DNA from: Halobacteria archaeon
Lineage (GTDB): Archaea; Halobacteriota; Syntropharchaeia; Alkanophagales; Methanospirareceae
DNA length: 9,140 nt
Direction: 5' to 3'
Assembly (NCBI GenBank): GCA_029932715.1
Contig: JAOZPO010000013.1
Coordinates: forward strand, 5,744 to 14,883
Part shown: positions 1-5,550 of the stretch, piece after piece
Layout: each line of letters starts with the position of its first letter
Position numbering within the stretch: the first letter of the stretch is position 1
Program-made: the position numbers and the translations under genes
Notes under the pieces: model-generated
Told to the model about the DNA's origin: nothing
Seen by the model: only the letters and a program-made list of their open reading frames with translations
The model's database searches: none

Positions 1-158
1 ACAACGAGACCGAAGTTAACGCGAGTTTTGACGTTACCACTATCGTTACGGCAAACGAAACAGGCTATTTCAAAACTGTTATTGACACGCATGGAATACC
101 AATAGGTGAATATACAATAACTGCTGATGGAGTCGAGGAGAGACTTACCGTATGTCAC
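1..158 (+). repeat. Surface-protein module, first visible copy (3' end only)
   Basis: This is the tail of a 549-bp (183-codon) in-frame repeat cut by the window edge. It matches 550-707 with only scattered differences, for example CAAAACT versus CGAAACT and AATAGGT versus ACAGGGG. It shows that at least one more module lies upstream. Confidence 0.85.
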
Positions 159-1934
159 TTGACGGTAACGCCTGATAGCGTAATGGTAGGAGAGCTTGTA
201 ACAATAACAGGGGAAGGCTTTGGTGCTGATGAATCAGTAACTTTAGGCAGTCACGTATCTAATTTTACGATAAACGTTTCTGATGGGGAATATGGATACA
301 GCTTAGAGGATTTTAACCTATCCGAGCAAAATACAAACTTTTCGCTTTGTGTACGGGCGGTAGAGGATAATATGACAGTAAACATAAGAACATCATTGGG
401 ATTGGTATACACAATAAACAATTATAGTTCTAACAAATACGGCATCGTATTTTATTATGATGCTGCAAACAAAACAGCAACTGTGTACTCTACTGAGTCA
501 CTCCCTGTTGGTAGTTACAAACAGATAGAGATTTCCGGAACTGCCGTTGACAACGAGACCGAAGTTAACGCGAGTTTTGACGTTACCACTATCGTTACGG
601 CAAACGAAACAGGCTATTTCGAAACTGTTATTGACACGCATGGAATACCAACAGGGGAATATACAATAACTGCTGATGGAGTCGAGGAGAGACTTACCTT
701 GTGTCGCTTGGTTGTTCACCCTGATAGCGTAATGGTAGGAGTTCCTGTAACAATAACAGGGGAAGGCTTTGGTGCTGATGAATCAGTAGCTTTAAGCAGT
801 CACGTATCTAATTTTACAGTACCCGTTTCTGCGGGGGAATATGAATACAGCTTAGACAATTTCAACCTTCCCGATACAAACACCAGCTTTTCGTTGAGCG
901 TACAGAAGGTAGAGGATAATATGACAGTAAAAATAACAAAATCTCCGGGATTGGTATACACAATAAACAATTATAGTTCTAACAAATACGGCATCGTATT
1001 TTATTATGATGCTGCAAACAAAACAGCAACTGTGTACTCTACTGAGTCACTCCCTGTTGGTAGTTACAAACAGATAGAGATTTCCGGAACTGCCGTTGAC
1101 AACGAGACCGAAGTTAACGCGAGTTTTGACGTTACCACTATCGTTACGGCAAAGGACACAGGTTATTTCGAAACTGTTATTGACACACATGGCTTCCCTC
1201 CACTGAATTACACTATACATGCTACTAGTATCACCGCTTCTGCTTATGCAATACTAAAGGTTATAACTGCAACTGGCTCTATCAACGTAACTTCTTCTCC
1301 CCCCTATGCAAGTGTGTACTTAGATAACGCTTACAGAGGAATAACGCCACTTAAAATCCCGGATGTACCCACTGGTACCTATACGATTGAACTCACTCTT
1401 AAAGGTTACGATGATTGGTCAGCGAACGTATCTGTAATGGCTGGTGAAACTTCTTACGTAAACGCAACATTGACAGAGTCAACACCAACACCAGGAAGAG
1501 GAGGGGGTGGTGGCGGCGGCGGCAGCGCCGGACCCAGTGACGCTGATGGTGATGGCTACTGCAACATAAAGGAGATAATTATGGGCACAGACCCTGAAGA
1601 CCCCTGCGACCCCGATCCGAAGTGTATTGCATGCCAGGCATCAGGCACGTATGCGCCCATGCCCGTACCGGTATCAACGCCGAGAAGACCCACTGCTGTT
1701 GTTAAATATCTACAGACACCCACACCAAGACCTTCCCCAACAGCAACAGCAACTGCAACACATAAACCAAAACCATTATTACCTATCTCAGGTCCTGATA
1801 AACCCTTTATCCTGATTGCAGTAATAATCGCAGTAGTAGTATTAATCGGCATCCTCTTCTTCCTTCACCGCAAATTTAAATCACCGCATACAAAAGACAG
1901 TAAGGAAAATAGCGAAAAAATCGTGTGGCGATGA
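3..1934 (+). CDS. Repetitive PEGA-domain cell-surface protein, membrane anchored (5' partial)
   Basis: The frame is open to the left edge and that translation continues the repeat, so the gene starts outside the window; the in-window TTG at 159 is not a real start. The visible part has 183-residue Ig/beta-sandwich-like modules (each opening with a PDSVMVG...TITGEGFGADESV stretch), a PEGA domain (about nt 1275-1478, with SSPPYASVYLDN, GITPL and GYDDW), a poly-Gly linker (about 1499-1525), an EF-hand-type loop DADGDGYCNIKE (from 1539) followed by GTDPEDPCDPDPKC, a Thr/Pro-rich stalk, one hydrophobic segment (about 1803-1865) and a short Lys/Arg-rich tail. This is the layout of an archaeal type I surface protein with its repeats outside the cell. 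N-X-S/T sequons are dense (ten in the module at 159-707), suggesting heavy N-glycosylation. A role in adhesion or as an S-layer-associated protein is inferred; the ligand is unknown. No promoter is visible because the 5' end is missing. Confidence 0.85.
   Translation, partial: NETEVNASFDVTTIVTANETGYFKTVIDTHGIPIGEYTITADGVEERLTVCHLTVTPDSVMVGELVTITGEGFGADESVTLGSHVSNFTINVSDGEYGYSLEDFNLSEQNTNFSLCVRAVEDNMTVNIRTSLGLVYTINNYSSNKYGIVFYYDAANKTATVYSTESLPVGSYKQIEISGTAVDNETEVNASFDVTTIVTANETGYFETVIDTHGIPTGEYTITADGVEERLTLCRLVVHPDSVMVGVPVTITGEGFGADESVALSSHVSNFTVPVSAGEYEYSLDNFNLPDTNTSFSLSVQKVEDNMTVKITKSPGLVYTINNYSSNKYGIVFYYDAANKTATVYSTESLPVGSYKQIEISGTAVDNETEVNASFDVTTIVTAKDTGYFETVIDTHGFPPLNYTIHATSITASAYAILKVITATGSINVTSSPPYASVYLDNAYRGITPLKIPDVPTGTYTIELTLKGYDDWSANVSVMAGETSYVNATLTESTPTPGRGGGGGGGGSAGPSDADGDGYCNIKEIIMGTDPEDPCDPDPKCIACQASGTYAPMPVPVSTPRRPTAVVKYLQTPTPRPSPTATATATHKPKPLLPISGPDKPFILIAVIIAVVVLIGILFFLHRKFKSPHTKDSKENSEKIVWR
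159..707 (+). repeat. Surface-protein module, complete copy (549 bp)
   Basis: This complete module is offset by exactly 549 bp from the next. It appears to hold two beta-rich halves: one beginning TVTPDSVMVG and one spanning the NNYSSNKYGIVFYYDAANKT region to GEYTITADG. Positions 398-604 are identical base for base to 947-1153, while about 300-397 differ at many sites. Confidence 0.9.
708..1256 (+). repeat. Surface-protein module, last copy (549 bp), diverged at its end
   Basis: This is the last module before the PEGA domain. It follows the preceding copy closely to about 1192; beyond that only the protein pattern is kept (GFPPLNYTIHATS versus GIPTGEYTITADG). The diverged end forms the junction to the PEGA domain, as expected for a terminal repeat that no longer exchanges sequence with its neighbours. 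Confidence 0.85.
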
Positions 1935-1956
1935 GACGCTATTCGTGTATGTATAA

Positions 1957-2313
1957 ATGCATCCACTCGCTTATGAGCACCTGAAGAGGGTGCTGGCCGA
2001 TGGGAAAGTTATAGGTTCGGACGATACGTGTGATTATTACCCATGCCATTTCACGGGTCAGGATTGCACATGGTGCTTCTGCCCGTTTTATCCCTGTGCA
2101 GTTCTGCAAACTGGAGGTGAATGGGTGAAGATGAAGACCGGGGGCTTTATCTGGAGCTGTTCAAATTGCCTCTGGATACATAGACCAGAAGTTGCAGCGG
2201 CATTAATGCACGAGTTCATTAAATTGGGGATAGACAGTGTGGAAACGTTACAGAAGCGAACAGAGGAACTGCCGGTAATTTTACTGCGTTTGAAATACCA
2301 GGCGGAAAAATGA
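1957..2313 (+). CDS. Cysteine-rich small-domain protein, corrinoid-associated
   Basis: A soluble 118-residue protein with eight cysteines (C25, C30, C37, C40, C42, C47, C68, C71) plus H31 and H75, in the pattern DYYPCHFTGQDCTWCFCPFYPC then WSCSNCLWIHR. This matches the Pfam 'cysteine-rich small domain' family, a presumed metal-binding domain often found beside cobalamin genes in methanogens. The start is fixed: a TAA lies directly before the ATG. Its stop overlaps the cbiB start (ATGA at 2310-2313), so the two are probably translationally coupled. It begins 22 bp after the surface-protein gene; whether the two share a transcript is unclear and no separate promoter is convincing. The last 45 residues are helical-looking and lack cysteines. 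The biochemical role is unknown; metal or cobalt handling, or an iron-sulfur site, is a guess from residues and context. Family assignment is firm, function is not. Confidence 0.85.
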   Translation: MHPLAYEHLKRVLADGKVIGSDDTCDYYPCHFTGQDCTWCFCPFYPCAVLQTGGEWVKMKTGGFIWSCSNCLWIHRPEVAAALMHEFIKLGIDSVETLQKRTEELPVILLRLKYQAEK

Positions 2314-3212
2314 ATCTGCTCTTAGACCAGATCGTTATTTTCTTGCTTGCCTTACTTATAGACCTGAGTATTGGCGACCCCCCGGAACGAATAGAGAAAT
2401 TTTACCCTATCGTCTGGATAAGCAAGCTAATGTATCTCTTTGACAGGATAACGAGTAGGGGAAATGCGAGCAGGGAAAGGATACTTGGCGCAGGGTATGC
2501 AGTACTTATAAGTTCCGTTTTCGCATTGCCCTGCCTTCTGCTTTTTCTTATCAATTCTGAAGTCTTGTACATCGTTTTCGGGACGCTTATCTTCAAGATG
2601 ACATTCACGCTAAGAGGCCTGGAGCGATATGGTCATTATGCAATGGCTGCGAGTAATTTGGAAGCTAAGAGAGTGGCAGTAGGTAAAATAGTCAGTAGAG
2701 AAGTATCGAATCTGGATATGAAGCATCTGGACTCGGCGACCGTTGAATCCATAGCTGAGAACTTTACCGACAGTGTTATAGCTCCTTTCTGCTATTTCGC
2801 ATTATTCGGCATCTTTGGCGCTATGGTCTACCGCGTGATAAATACATTAGATGCCGTTGTTGGCTACAGAAATAGCCGTTACTTGTATTTCGGTTGGTTT
2901 TCCGCGAAAGCGGATGATGTGTTGAATTACATACCGGAGCGAATAGCTACTGGCTTGATATTAGTAACGGGTAAATCGAGTTTGCATGACGTACTCATAG
3001 CCAAAAATGTACATTTGACAATAGTAGCGATGAGTTCTGCATTACGTGTGAACCTGGAGAAAATCGGGCATTACTCGGTCTGTGGCACGGATTTTGAAGA
3101 TGTTAGTGCGAAGCATATCGCAGGTGCAATACGGATAGTGAAGCGAAGCACTTTTAGCTTTTGCTCTTGTTACGTAGCGGCTATGGCTATTCTCTATCTT
3201 GTTATTGTATAA
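2310..3212 (+). CDS. cbiB: CbiB/CobD-family adenosylcobinamide-phosphate synthase, divergent
   Basis: An integral membrane protein of 300 residues. The family attaches the aminopropanol (phosphate) arm to adenosylcobyric acid late in cobalamin synthesis. Family marks are D18 and IGDPP (21-25), VGKIVSR (124-130), ESIAENFTDSVIAP (146-159), NTLDAVVGYRNSRY (178-191) and FGWFSAKADDVLNYIPER (194-211). Hydrophobic segments are seen near residues 8-20, 62-100, 155-178 and 285-300. Two departures stand out. The usual HPVVWIG near the N-terminus reads YPIVWIS (32-38). The C-terminal SPN(A/S)GYP motif, just before the AMAGAL-like stretch, is absent: residues 221-245 read GKSSLHDVLI...AMSSAL, and the preceding hydrophobic helix is shortened. 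LRVNLEKIGHY after it still aligns. The product may be a divergent or weakened enzyme. The start is set by the ATGA overlap with the Cys-rich gene. It converges on the cupin gene with only 14 bp between stops. Confidence 0.85.
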   Translation: MNLLLDQIVIFLLALLIDLSIGDPPERIEKFYPIVWISKLMYLFDRITSRGNASRERILGAGYAVLISSVFALPCLLLFLINSEVLYIVFGTLIFKMTFTLRGLERYGHYAMAASNLEAKRVAVGKIVSREVSNLDMKHLDSATVESIAENFTDSVIAPFCYFALFGIFGAMVYRVINTLDAVVGYRNSRYLYFGWFSAKADDVLNYIPERIATGLILVTGKSSLHDVLIAKNVHLTIVAMSSALRVNLEKIGHYSVCGTDFEDVSAKHIAGAIRIVKRSTFSFCSCYVAAMAILYLVIV

Positions 3213-3226
3213 AAGAAAGTGTTGAA

Positions 3227-3574
3227 CTATTCCAGCACGGTATCAGCATCTGAATAAGGCGGCGAGCAGAAGCACAAAAAACGTACTTTATTATTATCTG
3301 TAAATATCCTGTGCTTCTCTCTGGGTACTATTACCACCGTGTCCCCAACAGAAACATCCTTCTTCTCTCCTTCAATCTCCATAACGCCTTTACCTTCCAG
3401 GATATGGTATAATTCCTCGGATGTTCTATGAAAATGGCGTTTCGTCTCTTTATAAACCGTTGCTTCCGCTAAACTCATCCTTGCGGATTTGACCAGCTCT
3501 CTTATCTCAGAGCCATCCTTTGCTATGAACGGGCTCTTCGAGCCCCTGCATACTACTTCCAGCCCCTTTAACAT
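3227..3574 (-). CDS. Small single-domain cupin protein
   Basis: A 115-residue monocupin. Motif 1 is HFHRTSEELYHILEGKG, giving probable metal ligands H47, H49 and E53 or E54; motif 2 is GDTVVIVPREKHRI with H88. This is a complete HxH...E...H set for one divalent metal in a beta-barrel, so it is probably a functional metal-binding cupin. Such proteins include dioxygenases, isomerases and sugar-binding forms, and sequence alone does not choose among them. It lies 64 bp downstream of the chaperonin on the same strand. A TATA-like box at 3609-3615 could give it its own promoter, or it could be read through from the chaperonin. No strong Shine-Dalgarno site precedes the ATG. The stop lies 14 bp from the cbiB stop in a convergent arrangement. 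The substrate is unknown. Confidence 0.8.
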   Translation of the reverse strand: MLKGLEVVCRGSKSPFIAKDGSEIRELVKSARMSLAEATVYKETKRHFHRTSEELYHILEGKGVMEIEGEKKDVSVGDTVVIVPREKHRIFTDNNKVRFLCFCSPPYSDADTVLE

Positions 3575-3608
3575 ACTGGATAATCCTGATAGAGATGTAG
3601 GACACGTG

Positions 3609-3615
3609 ATATAAA
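3609..3615 (-). promoter_or_regulatory. TATA-like box upstream of the cupin gene
   Basis: On the minus strand this reads TTTATAT, close to the archaeal TATA consensus, 34-40 bp upstream of the cupin ATG. A start site about 25 bp downstream would leave a leader of roughly 10 bases. The match is short, so this is tentative. Confidence 0.35.
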
Positions 3616-3638
3616 CCAGGTGCCATCAAGAATAGCTT

Positions 3639-5402
3639 CTAATACTTCACCTTACCACCCTTAACCGCCTTGAACTCCTCCGGTCGCCTCTCAGTCTCTA
3701 TCAATTCTCGCGTTCTGCCCGCTATCCTCGTTTCGATATCCTCCGCTTCTTCTCGCACCGCACTCGTAGCAATATGCAAATCATCTATCCTCAGCATTCC
3801 CGCTGCCGCCTCGGTAGCTGTGATAAATGCCTGTAACTTCACATTCAACGGCTCTAATATGCCTTCCGCCATCACGTCGTCACTCACTCGCTTAGCCTGT
3901 CCGGATATGCCTGCATTTGTATTACCCGCGAAATGCTCTGATCTTAGTCTCGTTAGCGTGTCTATATGGTCCATTCCACTGTTCTTCGCTATTGCCTTTG
4001 GTATAGATTCAAGTGCGTCAGCAAACACTTCCATCGCTAACTGCTCCTTTCCCGATTGCTTGTTTGCCTGCTGTCTAAGCCGGTATGCGCATTCCGCCTC
4101 CACTGCTCCGCCACCAGGCAATACTCTGCCATCATCAAATACTTGCGCAACTGCATGTAAAGCGCTTTTTATCTCGCCTATCAATCCCTCTAAAATCCTG
4201 AGGGACGTACCCCCTATGAATATCGTAGCAGAGTTCTTACGTGCACAATCTTCTACGAATACATAATCTTCTCCTCCTATCTTCCGCTGTACCACTCTAC
4301 CCGCAAATCCGAATTTGTCCGCACTTAATGCACTTATTGCTTTCACTATCTTACCGCCCGTAGACCGTTCCAATCGCACCAAATCCGTTAATTTCACTCG
4401 CTTTATCAGCATTATGCCCGCATCACGGAACTTACCCAGTGCATCATCATCCACACCCCAGCGACAGCAAATCACGTTTGCACCACTCTTTACTACGGGC
4501 TCCACAACTTCATCAAAGAGTTTCGCTCTTGCCTCTCGGAACTCTCTGAAATGGGATGCTTTTGAGAATTTTACGTGAAAATCAAAAGCACCGAGTGTTT
4601 CCCCCGCTTTACTGCGCTCTCTCGCTCCCGTTCCTGTCGCCAGTTCCTTTCTACCCTTTATCTTCGGCTCCTTATGTTCAATCGGGAAATCAAGCAGTGC
4701 TATCCGTGCATTCTCCATTTCCGTAGGTAACGCATCCAGCACTTCTCGGTCTATAACAACACCTTCTATAAAACTCGTCTCCCGTACTTTGCTTCCGCTC
4801 TTCGTTTCTATTGCTATATCATCTACATCTATCGGCTCATTCGTATCGCTTAACCGCTTTACGCTCTCTACTACTGCATCCACTACTTTATCCCTTTCAC
4901 CAAAATCACCCTGCTTTAATGCAGTCTTCGCCACCTTTCGCAAAATATCTTCGCTTCCTTCGCTTCTTACGTCCACAGGAGATGCTATCTCAGCCAAAAC
5001 TTCTTTGACTACCGCAAGAGACTTCTCATACCCTTTTATTACTATATTCTGATGTACGCCTTCGCTCTTCAGCTCATATCCCCTCTTCACCAGCTCACCC
5101 ACCAGAACCATAACCGTAGCTGTGCCATCCCCTACTCTTTCACCCTGTGATAAGCCCGCGTTTAGCAATATATCGGCAGTAGGATGTTGATAATGCAACT
5201 CCTTTACTATACTAAGCGCGCTATTTGTTATTAGGTCCGCAGCTTCCACCTTTGTTGCTCCTTGCGCTAGCAATATCTTGGATCCAAAAGGGCCGATAAG
5301 TGGCTTAAACATATCAGAGAAACTGGCGGAAAGCATCATATTCGCCTCCTGAATCTCCTCTGGCGGGACTTCACCCGGTGGCAACTCCTCCTTTATCGTC
5401 AT
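3639..5402 (-). CDS. Divergent group II chaperonin (thermosome-like) lacking catalytic Asp residues
   Basis: A 587-residue member of the thermosome/CCT family (usually about 540-560), which forms double-ring ATP-driven folding chambers in the cytoplasm. Family marks are LIGPFGSK (35-42), HPTADILL (73-80), the nucleotide motif GDGTAT (91-96), the apical stretch SGANVICC...GVDD...KRVKLTD (306-340), LPGGGAVE (428-435), GMDHIDTLTRLRSEH (476-490) and a C-terminal EPLNVKLQA...TEAAAGMLRIDD (517-541). The usual NDGATIL reads NSALSIV (60-66), so the catalytic Asp is S61. The Asp 12 residues before the Gly of the VEDG motif is S413. These correspond to GroEL D52 and D398. The GDGT aspartate (D92) is kept. 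A region of about 20 extra residues (roughly 250-271) precedes the helical protrusion, and the usual Gly/Met-rich tail is missing. It is probably an ATP-binding but hydrolysis-poor paralogue, perhaps a partner subunit. An in-frame TAG lies just upstream, fixing the ATG. Confidence 0.9.
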   Translation of the reverse strand: MTIKEELPPGEVPPEEIQEANMMLSASFSDMFKPLIGPFGSKILLAQGATKVEAADLITNSALSIVKELHYQHPTADILLNAGLSQGERVGDGTATVMVLVGELVKRGYELKSEGVHQNIVIKGYEKSLAVVKEVLAEIASPVDVRSEGSEDILRKVAKTALKQGDFGERDKVVDAVVESVKRLSDTNEPIDVDDIAIETKSGSKVRETSFIEGVVIDREVLDALPTEMENARIALLDFPIEHKEPKIKGRKELATGTGARERSKAGETLGAFDFHVKFSKASHFREFREARAKLFDEVVEPVVKSGANVICCRWGVDDDALGKFRDAGIMLIKRVKLTDLVRLERSTGGKIVKAISALSADKFGFAGRVVQRKIGGEDYVFVEDCARKNSATIFIGGTSLRILEGLIGEIKSALHAVAQVFDDGRVLPGGGAVEAECAYRLRQQANKQSGKEQLAMEVFADALESIPKAIAKNSGMDHIDTLTRLRSEHFAGNTNAGISGQAKRVSDDVMAEGILEPLNVKLQAFITATEAAAGMLRIDDLHIATSAVREEAEDIETRIAGRTRELIETERRPEEFKAVKGGKVKY

Positions 5403-5412
5403 TTTCCCCTAT

Positions 5413-5430
5413 TCACTCCTCCTTTACCAT
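5413..5430 (-). other. Possible five-codon leader ORF before the chaperonin
   Basis: On the minus strand a tiny reading frame, ATG GTA AAG GAG GAG TGA (MVKEE), ends 10 bases before the chaperonin ATG and contains the only strong Shine-Dalgarno-like run (AAAGGAGGAG). That run sits about 13 bases from the chaperonin ATG, farther than usual; a GGGG lies closer. It could be a coupled leader peptide or simply a stretched ribosome-binding region. Confidence 0.25.
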
Positions 5431-5431
5431 C

Positions 5432-5459
5432 ATCAAAAATACTTTGATACTATCAGATA
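5432..5459. promoter_or_regulatory. Dyad cluster upstream of the chaperonin
   Basis: ATCAAA (5432-5437) and TTTGAT (5443-5448) form a perfect 6-bp-arm inverted repeat with a 5-bp spacer. It adjoins the short palindromes GATACTATC (5446-5454) and TATCAGATA (5451-5459). They lie 30-57 bp from the chaperonin ATG, where a repressor could act. Short AT-rich dyads arise by chance, so the call is tentative. Confidence 0.3.
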
Positions 5460-5465
5460 CATCTC

Positions 5466-5474
5466 TAACATAAA
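5466..5474 (-). promoter_or_regulatory. Possible TATA box for the chaperonin gene
   Basis: The minus strand reads TTTATGTTA about 64 bp upstream of the chaperonin ATG. It would place the start site near 5440, inside the dyad cluster. It is a weak match to the archaeal TATA consensus. Confidence 0.25.
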
Positions 5475-5494
5475 CAACTTTTACTTTTTCCGTT

Positions 5495-5517
5495 CATTAA
5501 TGATATACCCATTAATA
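5495..5517. promoter_or_regulatory. Paired CATTAAT boxes around a TATA-like core
   Basis: CATTAATG (5495-5502, itself palindromic) and CATTAATA (5510-5517) are 15 bp apart and enclose GATATA (5502-5507). The TATA-like core lies about 45 bp upstream of the methylthiotransferase ATG and reads TATA-like on both strands. This could be the methylthiotransferase promoter with an overlapping operator, shared with the chaperonin side. Confidence 0.35.
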
Positions 5518-5550
5518 GCGATTCAGGAAGCATAAAACAGGAACAAGTAA

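Noticed and set aside
159..161. TTG as the start codon of the surface-protein gene
   Set aside because: The frame is open to the window edge and the upstream translation is another copy of the same repeat, so the gene is 5' partial.
2..1192. Repeats as a CRISPR or mobile-element signature
   Set aside because: The repeats are 549 bp, in frame and coding; there are no short spaced repeats, terminal inverted repeats or transposase.
1556..1852. 98-codon frame on the minus strand opposite the surface-protein stalk
   Set aside because: It is low-complexity Gly/Val-rich sequence mirroring the Thr/Pro repeats of the real gene; no start signal.
2940..3060. Frameshift in cbiB as the cause of the missing SPN motif
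   Set aside because: Other frames through this stretch do not give the motif, and the aligned sequence resumes in the same frame after it.
3670..4266. 198-codon open frame on the + strand opposite the chaperonin
   Set aside because: It is Ser/Ala/Pro-rich with no family pattern and is explained by codon bias of the well-supported chaperonin on the other strand; the same goes for the frames at 4315-4578 and 4789-5052.
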